A stretch of 64,000 nt of DNA from Streptomyces ardesiacus (lineage in GTDB: Bacteria; Actinomycetota; Actinomycetes; Streptomycetales; Streptomycetaceae): assembly GCF_003112575.1 (NCBI RefSeq), contig NZ_BEWC01000003.1, positions 62,001-126,000 of the forward strand, written 5' to 3'. The notes beneath the pieces are model-generated. The model had not been told where the DNA came from. It saw only the letters and a list, made by a program, of their open reading frames with translations, and searched no databases. The position numbers were made by a program, and so were the translations under genes. The stretch's first letter is position 1. Each line of letters begins with the position of its first letter. Shown here piece by piece: positions 15,509-26,246 of the stretch.

Positions 15509-18040
15509 ATGTTCCGTACCGCCTTGCGCAACGTCTTCGCGCACAAGGCCAGGCTGTTGATGACCGTGCTCGCCGTAATGCTCGGCGTGGCGTTCGTCTC
15601 GGGCACCCTGGTCTTCGCCGACACCCTCTCCAACGCCTTCCGCAACCAGTCGGCGAAGAGCTACGACGACGTCGCCGTCGCCGTCACCTCGTACGCCGGC
15701 TCGGACACCTCCGAGAAGGAGTACGGCCTCTCCGGCAAGACCCTCGACCGGCTCTCCGCCGTGGACGGCGTCACCGGGGTGTACGGCCGCGTCGAGGGCT
15801 TCGCCGGGGTCGCCGACCCCGACGGGAAGCTGATCGGCGTCGGCTGGTCCAACAAGGGCTCGAACTTCGCCCCGGGCAAGGACGGCAAGGACGCCGCCTA
15901 CACCTTCACCGACGGCTCCGGCCCGGTGCAGGACGGCCAGATCGCCCTGGACGAGGACACGGCCGCCAAGGGCGAGTACGAGGTCGGCGACCGGGTGCGC
16001 GTCGCGACCAACGGCCCGGTGAAGGAGTACACCCTCAGCGGGGTGTTCACCACCGAGGACGGTGCCGTCAACGCCGGCGGCAGCCTCGTCCTGTTCGACA
16101 CCGCCGTCGCCCAGAAGCAGTACCTCCGGCCGGGCTACTTCGAGAGCGCCACCGTCACCGCCGCCCCCGGCGCCGACGACGCGCGGATCCTGGCCGCGGT
16201 CGAGCCGCTGCTGCCGGACGGCGCCGAGGCCCGGACCGGCAAGGCGCTCGCGGACGAGCAGGCCGACCAGATCGAACAGGGCCTGGGCAACCTGAAGCAG
16301 GTCCTGCTCGGCTTCGCGGGCATCGCGCTCTTCGTCGGGATCTTCCTGATCTCCAACACCTTCACGATGCTGGTCGCCCAGCGCACCAAGGAGATCGCCC
16401 TGATGCGCGCGGTCGGCGCGTCCCGCAGGCAGATCACCCGCTCCGTGCTCGCCGAGGCCGCGCTGGTGGGCCTGGTGGCCTCGGCCGTCGGCTTCGCCCT
16501 CGGCGTCGGTCTGGCCGTCGCACTGCGCTCCGGCATGGCCGCGTTCGACATGAAGATGCCGGCCGGTCCGCTGGTCCTGTCCGCCACGCCGGTGGTCGCG
16601 GCGTTCGCGGTGGGTGTGCTGATCACGGTGTTCGCCGCCTGGCTGCCGGGCCGCCGGGCCGCGAAGATCCCGCCGGTGGCGGCCATGAACAGCATCCACG
16701 CGGTGGCCACCACCAAGTCGCTGGTGGTGCGCAACTCCATCGGCGCGGCCGTCACGGCCCTCGGCGCGGCCGGGATCGTGGCGGGTGCCTCGGCCGGCGG
16801 CGACGACGGCCGGATGTACATCGGGGCGGGTGCGTTCTTCGCGCTGATCGGCGTGATCGTCCTGATCCCGCTGCTGTCCCGGCCCGTGATCGCACTCGTC
16901 CGTCCGCTGCTCGTGGGGCCCTTCGGGGTGGCGGGCAAGCTGGCCGGCCAGAACGCCGTCCGCAACCCGCGCCGCACCGGCGCCACGGCCTCGGCGCTGG
17001 CGATCGGACTGACGCTGGTGACCGGCCTGTCGGTGCTCGGCGTCACGGTGGGCACGGCCATCGACAAGATGACCACGGACAACATCAGGGCCGACTACAT
17101 GGTCACGATGGCCAACGGGGGCGACCTGGACGGGTCCGCGCTGACGGCCCTGGAGAAGGCCGACGGCGTGTCCGCGGTGTCGCCGCAGCAGGACGCCTAC
17201 TTCCGGGTCGACGGCGACTTCGTGTCCGCCTCGGCGGTCACCCCGGGCGACATCGAGAAGGTCCTGGCCGTCGACGTCGTCAGCGGCGACGCCGGCTCGC
17301 TGGCCCAGGGCCGGATCGCCGTCGCCGAGAAGACGGCCGAGAGCAGGGGCTGGAAGCCCGGCGACAGCGTCTCCGTCACCTTCGACGACGACCAGAGGGC
17401 GACGCTGACGGTCGGCGCCGTCTACAAGGACAGCGAGTTCCTCTCCCCCGTGCTCGTGGACCGGAAGGTCATGGACCGGCACGAGGCGAAGCCGTCCATC
17501 CGGCAGATCTTCGTGAAGGTCGACGGCGGCCAGTCGGCGGCGAACGAGAAGGCCCTCGTCGACGCGCTCGGCGACAACCCCGCGATCACCGTGATGGACC
17601 GGCAGGACATCCGCGACGAGTTCGGCGGCGCCATCAACACCCTGCTGAACGTCATGTACGGCCTGCTCGCGATGGCGCTGATCATCGCGGTCCTCGGTGT
17701 CGTCAACACCCTGGCGATGTCCGTCTTCGAACGGCAGCAGGAGATCGGCATGCTGCGCGCGATCGGTCTGGACCGGCGCCGGGTGAAGCGGATGGTGCGG
17801 CTGGAGGCCGTCGTCATCTCGGTGTTCGGCGCGGTGGTCGGCATCGTTCTCGGCACGTTCCTCGGCTGGGCGATCGGCGAGACCGTCGCCACCGAGATCC
17901 CGGGGTACGCGCTGGTGCTGCCCTGGGACCGGATCGGGATCTTCGTGGTGCTGGCCGGACTGGTGGGCGTCCTGGCCGCCATGTGGCCGGCCCGCAACGC
18001 CGCCCGGCTGAACATGCTGAACGCGATCAAGGCCGAGTGA
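15509..18040 (+). CDS. FtsX-like ABC transporter permease
   Basis: An 843-residue permease with two FtsX domains. TM1 is at residues 15-37. A large extracellular MacB-like domain occupies about 40-250. Helices near 265-390 form the first FtsX domain. Helices near 410-510, a second extracellular domain (about 520-700) and three C-terminal helices (about 710-840) follow. The NPRRTGATASALAIGL motif near 490 is typical of actinobacterial members. It is translated after the ATPase gene and ends at a perfect 16-bp hairpin. It probably forms a homodimer-like unit with two ATPases. Confidence 0.93.
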   Translation: MFRTALRNVFAHKARLLMTVLAVMLGVAFVSGTLVFADTLSNAFRNQSAKSYDDVAVAVTSYAGSDTSEKEYGLSGKTLDRLSAVDGVTGVYGRVEGFAGVADPDGKLIGVGWSNKGSNFAPGKDGKDAAYTFTDGSGPVQDGQIALDEDTAAKGEYEVGDRVRVATNGPVKEYTLSGVFTTEDGAVNAGGSLVLFDTAVAQKQYLRPGYFESATVTAAPGADDARILAAVEPLLPDGAEARTGKALADEQADQIEQGLGNLKQVLLGFAGIALFVGIFLISNTFTMLVAQRTKEIALMRAVGASRRQITRSVLAEAALVGLVASAVGFALGVGLAVALRSGMAAFDMKMPAGPLVLSATPVVAAFAVGVLITVFAAWLPGRRAAKIPPVAAMNSIHAVATTKSLVVRNSIGAAVTALGAAGIVAGASAGGDDGRMYIGAGAFFALIGVIVLIPLLSRPVIALVRPLLVGPFGVAGKLAGQNAVRNPRRTGATASALAIGLTLVTGLSVLGVTVGTAIDKMTTDNIRADYMVTMANGGDLDGSALTALEKADGVSAVSPQQDAYFRVDGDFVSASAVTPGDIEKVLAVDVVSGDAGSLAQGRIAVAEKTAESRGWKPGDSVSVTFDDDQRATLTVGAVYKDSEFLSPVLVDRKVMDRHEAKPSIRQIFVKVDGGQSAANEKALVDALGDNPAITVMDRQDIRDEFGGAINTLLNVMYGLLAMALIIAVLGVVNTLAMSVFERQQEIGMLRAIGLDRRRVKRMVRLEAVVISVFGAVVGIVLGTFLGWAIGETVATEIPGYALVLPWDRIGIFVVLAGLVGVLAAMWPARNAARLNMLNAIKAE

Positions 18041-18064
18041 CCCACCGGCCGCGCCGCGGCACAC

Positions 18065-18101
18065 CGAAGGGCCGGGCCCCCGCACGGGGCCCGGCCCTTC
18101 G
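18065..18101. terminator. Bidirectional terminator
   Basis: A perfect 16-bp stem (18065-18080 with 18086-18101) and the loop CGCAC separate the permease stop (18040) from the convergent cyclopropane synthase gene (stop 18113). Confidence 0.85.
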
Positions 18102-18112
18102 GGCCGTGCGGA

Positions 18113-19429
18113 TCAGGCCGGGCCGGGCGCGCCCCACACGCGGGAGCGCAGCGGCAGGCCCGAGGTTCCCGAGGCGGGGGTCTTCACGGCGAGGACCTGG
18201 TTGACGCCGATGCGGTTGCGCTCGAAGGAGAGCGCGGAGGCGGCCATGTAGAGCCGCCAGACCCGGGCGCGGCCGGGGCTGACCAGCCGCAGGGCCGTCG
18301 CCCAGTCGGACTCCAGGTTGGCGACCCAGCGGCGCAGCGTGAGCGCGTAGTGCTCGCGGATCGACTCCACGTCGCGGACCTCGAACCCGGCGCGCTCCAA
18401 CTGGGTGACGGTGGTGCCGACGGGGGCCAGTTCGCCGTCGGGGAAGACGTAGGCGTCGATGAACTCGTCGACGTGGTAGGCGCCCTCGTCCTGCTGGGGG
18501 CGTCGCGCGATCTGGTGGTTCAGCAGCCGTCCGCCGGGCTTGAGCAGCTTGTGCAGGTCGGTGGCGTACTCCAGGTAGCGCTCGGCGCCCACGTGTTCGG
18601 CCATGCCGATGGAGGAGGTGGCGTCGTAGGGGCCGTCCGCGACGTCCCGGTAGTCCTGGACGCGGATCTCCACCCGGTCGGTGAGTCCCTCGTCGGCGAC
18701 GCGCTTGCGGGCGTAGGCGGCCTGCTCCTGGGAGAGGGTGACGCCGACGACGTGCACGCCGTGCTCGCGGGCCGCGTGGATCGCCATGGAGCCCCAGCCG
18801 CAGCCCACGTCGAGGAGGCGCTGACCGGGGCTCAGGTCCAGCTTGCGGCTGACCAGTTCGAGCTTGTCGCGCTGGGCGGTCTCCAGGGTGCCGCCCTCGG
18901 ACGGCGGGGCGGGCCAGTAGGCGCAGGAGTAGACCATGGAGGGGCCGAGGACGAGTTCGTAGAAGTCGTTGCCGACGTCGTAGTGGTGGCTGATGGCCCG
19001 CTTGTCGCTGCGCTTGGTGTGCAGGTGGCCGCGGACCCGTCGGACCTCCTCCGGCGGCGGCGCGGGCGGCAGCGGCGGCCCGGCGAGCTTCACCAGACCG
19101 CGTACGGCGGCCCGGACCTCGGGGTCGCGCAAGGCCTCGACCAGGCCGCGGGCGTCCTCACCGCGCTCCCAGACGAGGCCGGCCATGAGGTCGAGCGCGG
19201 TGTAGAGGTCGCCGTCGATGTCGAGGTCGCCGGCCACCCAGGCACGGGCCAGGCCCAGTTCACCGGGTTTGAACAGCAGGCGGCGCAGTGCCCTGCGGTT
19301 GCGGACGACCAGGGCCGGAGCGCCCGGCGGACCCGACTGCGAACCGTCCCAGGCGCGGATGCGCACCGGGAGTGGTGCTCCCAGCAACTGTTCGAAGAGG
19401 TTCTGCAGCCGCAGCGCGGCGTCAGCCAT
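18113..19429 (-). CDS. cfa: Cyclopropane-fatty-acyl-phospholipid synthase-like methyltransferase
   Basis: A 438-residue SAM-dependent enzyme of the CFA/mycolic-acid-cyclopropanation family, which methylenates unsaturated acyl chains of membrane phospholipids. The SAM-binding motif LLDVGCGWGSMAIHAA is near residue 207, preceded by HYDVGNDFYELVLGPSMVYSCAYW, the family hallmark near 155. The GMAEHVG motif near 268 and the AYVFPDGEL region near 325 follow. The N-terminal 130 residues are the typical extension. The ATG at 19429 has GGAGGT 6 nt upstream; the longer frame is not supported. It faces the ABC operon convergently. Confidence 0.92.
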   Translation of the reverse strand: MADAALRLQNLFEQLLGAPLPVRIRAWDGSQSGPPGAPALVVRNRRALRRLLFKPGELGLARAWVAGDLDIDGDLYTALDLMAGLVWERGEDARGLVEALRDPEVRAAVRGLVKLAGPPLPPAPPPEEVRRVRGHLHTKRSDKRAISHHYDVGNDFYELVLGPSMVYSCAYWPAPPSEGGTLETAQRDKLELVSRKLDLSPGQRLLDVGCGWGSMAIHAAREHGVHVVGVTLSQEQAAYARKRVADEGLTDRVEIRVQDYRDVADGPYDATSSIGMAEHVGAERYLEYATDLHKLLKPGGRLLNHQIARRPQQDEGAYHVDEFIDAYVFPDGELAPVGTTVTQLERAGFEVRDVESIREHYALTLRRWVANLESDWATALRLVSPGRARVWRLYMAASALSFERNRIGVNQVLAVKTPASGTSGLPLRSRVWGAPGPA

Positions 19430-19571
19430 GGCGTACCTCCGTGACGAGCGATCCCGGAATGTCCAACACCACGTAAACACCTGGGAGCCCGCCGTACAGT
19501 CCCCGGCGCGCGTTACGACTCGGCAAAATAGCTGTACACACCAACGGATTTGTCGGCCGAACGGCGCAGCG

Positions 19572-19613
19572 CGAAGGGGCCGTCCGCACCACGGATGGCG
19601 GACGGCCCCTTCG
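19572..19613 (-). terminator. Terminator after ndh
   Basis: A perfect 16-bp stem (CGAAGGGGCCGTCCGC at 19572-19587, complement 19598-19613) with a 10-nt loop lies 43 nt beyond the ndh stop and upstream of the cyclopropane synthase gene. Confidence 0.82.
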
Positions 19614-19655
19614 GGGAACTGCTCCTGCTGCGCGTACTGCCGCGAGCGGCCGGGG

Positions 19656-21059
19656 TCAGGAGGCCTTGGCCTCGGTCTTCTCGGCCGGCTTGTCGTCGGC
19701 GGCCTTCGCCGCGGCGGGCTTCGGGGCCGGCTTGGCGGCCTCGTAGAACTCCTCGCGCGGCGTCTCCATCGCGCCGAGGGAGACGACCTCGCGCTTGAGG
19801 AACATGCCGAGCGTCCAGTCCGCGAAGACGCGGATCTTGCGGTTCCAGGTCGGCATCGCCATGCCGTGGTAGCCGCGGTGCATGTACCAGGCGAGACGGC
19901 CCTTGAGCTTGATCTTCATCTTGCCCATGACGATCATCGCGACGCCCTTGTGCAGGCCGAGGCCCGCCACCGCGCCCTTGTTGGCGTGGCTGTACTCCTT
20001 CTGCGGGAAGCCCCGCATGCCGGAGATGACGTTGTCGCCGAGGACCTTGGCCTGACGCAGCGCGTGCTGGGCGTTGGGCGGGCACCAGGCGTTCTCGTTG
20101 CCCGCCTTGCGGCCGACGAGGTCGGGCACCTGGGCGTTGTCGCCCGCGGCCCAGATGTAGTCGGTGCCCTGGACCTGGAGGGTCGCCTGGGTGTCGACGT
20201 GACCGCGCGGGCCCAGCGGCAGGCCGAAGCGGGCCAGCGCCGGGTTGGGCTTGACGCCGGCCGTCCACACGATGGTGTTGGAGTCGACCTCCAGTCCGTT
20301 CTTCAGCACCACGTGGCCGTCGACGCAGGAGTCCATGGAGGTGGACAGGTAGACCTCGACGCCGCGGCCCTCGAGGTGCTCCTTGCCGTACTGGCCGAGC
20401 TTGGGGCCGACCTCGGGGAGGATCTTGTCGGCGGCGTCCACGAGGATGAAGCGCATGTCCTCGCGGGAGACGTTGTTGTAGTACTTGGCCGCGTCGCGGG
20501 CCATGTCCTCGACCTCACCGATGGTCTCCGCGCCGGCGAAGCCGCCGCCGACGAAGACGAAGGTGAGCGCCTTGCGGCGGATCTCCTCGTCGGTGGTGGA
20601 GTCGGCCTTGTCGAGCTGCTCCAGGACGTGGTTGCGCAGGCCGATGGACTCCTCGATGCCCTTCATGCCGATGCCCTGCTCGGCGAGGCCGGGGATCGGG
20701 AAGGTGCGGGAGACCGCGCCCATCGCGATGACCAGGTAGTCGAAGGGCAGCTCGTACGCCTCGCCGACCAGCGGCGCGACGGTGGCGACCTTGCGGTCCT
20801 GGTCGATGGTGGTGACCCGGCCGGTGAGGACCTCCGCCTTCGGGAGCACGCGTCGCAGGGGGACGACGACGTGCCGCGGGGAGATGCTGCCGGCGGCGGC
20901 TTCGGGGAGGAAGGGCTGGTAGGTCATGTACGACCGCGGGTCGACGACGGTGACGGTCGCCTCGCCGTAACGCATCTTCTTCTGGATGCGTCGAGCTGCG
21001 TACAGGCCTACGTACCCACCGCCTACTACGAGGATCCTGGGACGCTCCGTGGTGCTCAT
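19656..21059 (-). CDS. ndh: Type II NADH dehydrogenase (NAD(P)/FAD-dependent oxidoreductase)
   Basis: A 467-residue monotopic, non-proton-pumping NADH:quinone oxidoreductase. The FAD-binding dinucleotide fold ILVVGGGYVGLYAARR is at residues 9-24, and the second (NADH) fold FVFVGGGFAGAETIGE is near 175. IWAAGDNAQVPD near 300 closes the flavin site. The C-terminal 110 residues end in an alanine/lysine-rich tail. It oxidises cytosolic NADH and reduces menaquinone at the inner membrane face. The ATG at 21059 lacks a strong ribosome binding site. Two Rex-like sequences lie upstream, consistent with NADH/NAD+ redox control. Confidence 0.93.
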   Translation of the reverse strand: MSTTERPRILVVGGGYVGLYAARRIQKKMRYGEATVTVVDPRSYMTYQPFLPEAAAGSISPRHVVVPLRRVLPKAEVLTGRVTTIDQDRKVATVAPLVGEAYELPFDYLVIAMGAVSRTFPIPGLAEQGIGMKGIEESIGLRNHVLEQLDKADSTTDEEIRRKALTFVFVGGGFAGAETIGEVEDMARDAAKYYNNVSREDMRFILVDAADKILPEVGPKLGQYGKEHLEGRGVEVYLSTSMDSCVDGHVVLKNGLEVDSNTIVWTAGVKPNPALARFGLPLGPRGHVDTQATLQVQGTDYIWAAGDNAQVPDLVGRKAGNENAWCPPNAQHALRQAKVLGDNVISGMRGFPQKEYSHANKGAVAGLGLHKGVAMIVMGKMKIKLKGRLAWYMHRGYHGMAMPTWNRKIRVFADWTLGMFLKREVVSLGAMETPREEFYEAAKPAPKPAAAKAADDKPAEKTEAKAS

Positions 21060-21288
21060 GGCATCGAGTATCCACCCGACCCAGGGGGGTCGATCGTGCG
21101 CCCCTTCACAAGGTTCGGTGGAGGCTGTGCTACCATCCGCCGCCAAAGTGACGGAGATCATGGTGCGGGACGGAACCGGCGGCGGGGGCTCCCCGTTGTC
21201 CATGCCTCTTGAGCTGCACCTCCGCGCCGCCGGGACGGTGGACCACCCTTTCGTGAGGCGCGTGCCGGGGGCGCTCGCGACACCGTAC

Positions 21289-21300
21289 TGAACACGTTCA
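21289..21300. promoter_or_regulatory. Rex-like operator, site 1 upstream of ndh
   Basis: TGAACACGTTCA is a near-palindrome matching the core of the Streptomyces Rex operator (TTGTGAACGCGTTCACAA). The outer bases match poorly. It lies 230 bp upstream of the ndh start. Confidence 0.45.
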
Positions 21301-21365
21301 AAGGGCAGTTGAAACCCCAAAAGGGTCAACGGGCGCGCCTTCGTCGTCCGACGGGGCCCAATTCC

Positions 21366-21383
21366 TTGTGAAGAACTTCACGA
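21366..21383. promoter_or_regulatory. Rex-like operator, site 2 upstream of ndh
   Basis: TTGTGAA-GAAC-TTCACGA has both 7-bp arms of the Rex consensus with one mismatch and the right 4-bp spacing. It lies about 307 bp upstream of ndh and 118 bp downstream of the ppx stop, in a 440-bp gap that is otherwise empty of genes. Rex represses respiratory genes when NADH is low relative to NAD+ and is known to target ndh-type genes in Streptomyces. Confidence 0.55.
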
Positions 21384-21500
21384 ACTTTGCCGACGGAATG
21401 TCGCCGGGGGGCCCGCGAGACCCCCCGGCACCCGCTCACTCGTCGTCGGTCCTGCTCAGACGGCCGCCGCGCGGCCGTCCGGCCACCGCCGCGAAACGCC

Positions 21501-22442
21501 CTACGCGAGCGACCACGCGATGCCGTCGAGGATGTCGTGCTCGCTCACGACGACCTCCTGCGCGCCCGTGCGTTCCATGATCGACAGGAGGACCAGGGCG
21601 CCGGCACCGATCACGTCGACGCGGCCCGGGTGCATGGAGGGGACCGCCGCGCGCTCGGCGTGGGTGGAGCGCAGCAGCCAGTCGGTGATCTCACGGACCC
21701 GGTCGCGGGAGACGCGGGAGTGGTGGATGGCGGCCGAGTCGTACTCCGGCAGCTCCTGCGCGATCGCGGACACCGTCGTCACGGAGCCGGCCAGACCCAC
21801 CAGGGTGCGCGCCTCCCGCAGCGGCACCGTCTGCTCCGCGAGGTCCAGGGCGGCCCCGATGTCCGCCCGCATCGCCGCGACCTGCGCCTCGGTGGGCGGG
21901 TCGGTCACCGCGCCGTCGCGCACCAGGTGCCGCTCGGTCATCCGCACGCAGCCGACGTCCACGGAGCGGGCGGCCCGCACGTGGTCGTCGCCCACGACGA
22001 ACTCTGTGGAGCCGCCGCCGATGTCGACGACCAGGCAGGGCCGGTCGATGTCGGCGCGGCCGGTCAGCTCCTTGGTGGCGCCGGTGAAGGAGAACTCGGC
22101 CTCCTGGTCGCCCGAGATGACCTCCGGCTCCACGCCCAGGATGTCCAGCACCCCGCGCACGAAGTCGTCCCGGTTCTCCGCGTCGCGGGAGGCGGAGGTG
22201 GCCACGAAGCGCAGCCGCTCGGCACCGTGCGCCTTGACGGCCTCGGCGTACTCCCGGCAGGCGGCGAAGGTCCGCTCCAGCGCCTCGGGCGCCAGCCGCC
22301 CGGTGCGGTCGACGCCCTGGCCGAGCCGCACGATGGTCATGCGCCGGTCCAGGTCCGTCAGCGTGCCCGTGGCCGGGTCGGCGTCGGCGACCAGCAGCCG
22401 GATGGAGTTCGTTCCGCAGTCGATGGCGGCGACCCGGGTCAC
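21501..22442 (-). CDS. ppx: Ppx/GppA-family exopolyphosphatase / guanosine pentaphosphatase
   Basis: A 313-residue actin-fold phosphatase that removes terminal phosphate from polyphosphate or pppGpp. Phosphate-1 motif AAIDCGTNSIRLLVAD is at residues 5-20, VATSASRDAEN near 80, the catalytic SGDQEAEFSF near 105, phosphate-2 VVDIGGGSTEFV near 132 and the GLAGSVTTV motif near 215. The length is that of the short one-domain form common in actinobacteria. The GTG at 22442 overlaps the stop of the DUF501 gene by 4 nt (GTGA), so the two are translationally coupled. Confidence 0.92.
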   Translation of the reverse strand: MTRVAAIDCGTNSIRLLVADADPATGTLTDLDRRMTIVRLGQGVDRTGRLAPEALERTFAACREYAEAVKAHGAERLRFVATSASRDAENRDDFVRGVLDILGVEPEVISGDQEAEFSFTGATKELTGRADIDRPCLVVDIGGGSTEFVVGDDHVRAARSVDVGCVRMTERHLVRDGAVTDPPTEAQVAAMRADIGAALDLAEQTVPLREARTLVGLAGSVTTVSAIAQELPEYDSAAIHHSRVSRDRVREITDWLLRSTHAERAAVPSMHPGRVDVIGAGALVLLSIMERTGAQEVVVSEHDILDGIAWSLA

Positions 22443-22978
22443 TGGGCGTCCTCCCCCTCGGTCCCGGGGACCGTCACGCACGGCCCCTTGCGCCACCACT
22501 CGGGCAGCATCGCGATCGCCTCGTCGCCCAGCGGGTTGACGCCGGGACCGGCCGCCAGCGAGTGGGCGACCAGCACGTGCAGGCACTTCACGCGGTCCGG
22601 CATGCCGCCCGCGCTCGGGAAGCCGGTCAGCTCCTCGATCTCGTCGCGGCGCCGGACGTAGTCCTCGTGCGCGGCGCGGTAGGCGGCGGCCAGCTCCGGG
22701 TCGGCGGCCAGGCGCTCGGTCATCTCCTTCATCACGCCGTTCGCCTCCAGCGTGCCGATGGCGGAGGCCGCCCTCGGGCACGTCAGGTAGTACAGCGTGG
22801 GGAAGGGCGTGCCGTCGGGCAGCCGCGGCGCCGTCTCCACGACGTCCGGCTGTCCGCACGGGCAGCGGTGCGCGATGGCGCGCAGACCGCGCGGGGGACG
22901 TCCGAGCTGCTGCTTGAAGGCCGCCACGTCCGCGTCGGTCGGCTCGGTGCGCGGGGTGGTGGGCGGGGGAGTCTGCAT
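22439..22978 (-). CDS. DUF501 domain-containing protein
   Basis: A 179-residue soluble protein of the DUF501 family, nearly always found between divIC and ppx in actinobacteria. The conserved part includes RPPRGLRAIAHRCPCGQP (a Cys-Pro-Cys pair that might bind metal), FPTLYYLTCPRA, the FPSAGGMPDRVKCLHVLVAH block and a WWRKGPC end. I chose the ATG at 22978; a GTG at 23011 adds 11 residues and neither has a strong ribosome binding site. It is coupled to ppx by a 4-nt overlap and follows divIC by 17-50 nt. No biochemical role is established. Confidence 0.85.
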   Translation of the reverse strand: MQTPPPTTPRTEPTDADVAAFKQQLGRPPRGLRAIAHRCPCGQPDVVETAPRLPDGTPFPTLYYLTCPRAASAIGTLEANGVMKEMTERLAADPELAAAYRAAHEDYVRRRDEIEELTGFPSAGGMPDRVKCLHVLVAHSLAAGPGVNPLGDEAIAMLPEWWRKGPCVTVPGTEGEDAQ

Positions 22979-23027
22979 GACTGTCTTCTGCTGGTCTTCC
23001 TGTTGAGTCACTGCCGGCGCGGTCGTT

Positions 23028-23510
23028 TCACTGCCGGACGGCGGCGGCGTCGGCCTTGTCGACCCCGTCCCACACGTTGCGGTACCAGGGCCGGTCGGCG
23101 GCGCCGGCGTCGGCGCGGGCCTGCTCGGCCCCGTCCGGGTCGACGACGACGAACCCCGTCTCCCCCGGCATCACGTAGTGCAGCCGCAGCCGGACCTGCT
23201 GCTCGGCGTAGGCGTCGTCCTGCCAGCGTGCCTTGAGGTCGCGCAGCTCCTCGACCCGCTGCCGGGCCTCGCGCTGCTGCTGCCTCAGATCGGCGATCTC
23301 GGCGCGCTGGGCGACGTACTGCCGTATCGGATAGGCGAGGGCCACGACGAGCGAGCAGAGCACCATCGCCAGCAGCGCGGCCCGGCCGGTCAGCCGGGAG
23401 CGCCGCGCCTGGCGCCTGGTCTGCGAGCGGTAGACCCGGGCCGCGGTCTGTTCCCCGATGATCCGGATCCTGGTCGCGGTGGAGAAACGGTCCCGGTCCT
23501 TCACCGCCAT
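23028..23510 (-). CDS. divIC: Septum formation initiator protein DivIC/FtsB-like
   Basis: A 160-residue bitopic membrane protein of the cell division complex. A basic cytoplasmic N-terminus of about 40 residues precedes one transmembrane helix (about 44-62, ALLAMVLCSLVVALAYPI). A coiled coil (about 65-110) and the conserved extracytoplasmic motif RLRLHYVMPGETGFVVV near 108-124 follow. It partners FtsL and FtsQ at the septum. The ATG at 23510 follows GGGGACAGG; the longer frame upstream is not supported. It sits between eno and the DUF501 gene, the usual actinobacterial order. Confidence 0.92.
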   Translation of the reverse strand: MAVKDRDRFSTATRIRIIGEQTAARVYRSQTRRQARRSRLTGRAALLAMVLCSLVVALAYPIRQYVAQRAEIADLRQQQREARQRVEELRDLKARWQDDAYAEQQVRLRLHYVMPGETGFVVVDPDGAEQARADAGAADRPWYRNVWDGVDKADAAAVRQ

Positions 23511-23538
23511 GCCTGTCCCCGCCTTCAGTCCACACGTG

Positions 23539-23583
23539 CGTACGTCCCCGCACACGGTACGGGACCGAGTACGGGGACGTACG
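23539..23583. terminator. Hairpin between eno and divIC
   Basis: CGTACGTCCCCG (23539-23550) and CGGGGACGTACG (23572-23583) form a perfect 12-bp stem with a 21-nt loop in the 98-bp eno-divIC gap. It could terminate or attenuate eno transcription before divIC. Confidence 0.55.
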
Positions 23584-23608
23584 TACGACGCTGCCTTCTA
23601 CCGGGCCA

Positions 23609-26100
<2,492 letters not shown>

Positions 26101-26128
26101 TGCGGCTGTCGGGGCCCGCGGTGGCGAG

Positions 26129-26166
26129 CGGTCATGACCGTAGACACGCGCTCCGCGGATTTTCAA
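26129..26166 (-). promoter_or_regulatory. rpfA promoter with palindrome over the -10/start region
   Basis: -35 TTGAAA (26161-26166), 18-bp spacer, -10 TACGGT (26137-26142). The start site near 26130 gives a leader of about 235 nt that contains the whole riboswitch. A perfect palindrome CGGTCATGACCG (26129-26140) overlaps the -10 and the start and may bind a regulator. The 353-bp gap between the two rpf genes is thus fully occupied by promoter and riboswitch. Confidence 0.55.
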
Positions 26167-26246
26167 AGACGATCACGGCTTCTGAGACCTATCTCTCACG
26201 AGATCCAAAAGGGACATACAGTCTCTAACCGTGACGTGAACTCCCC

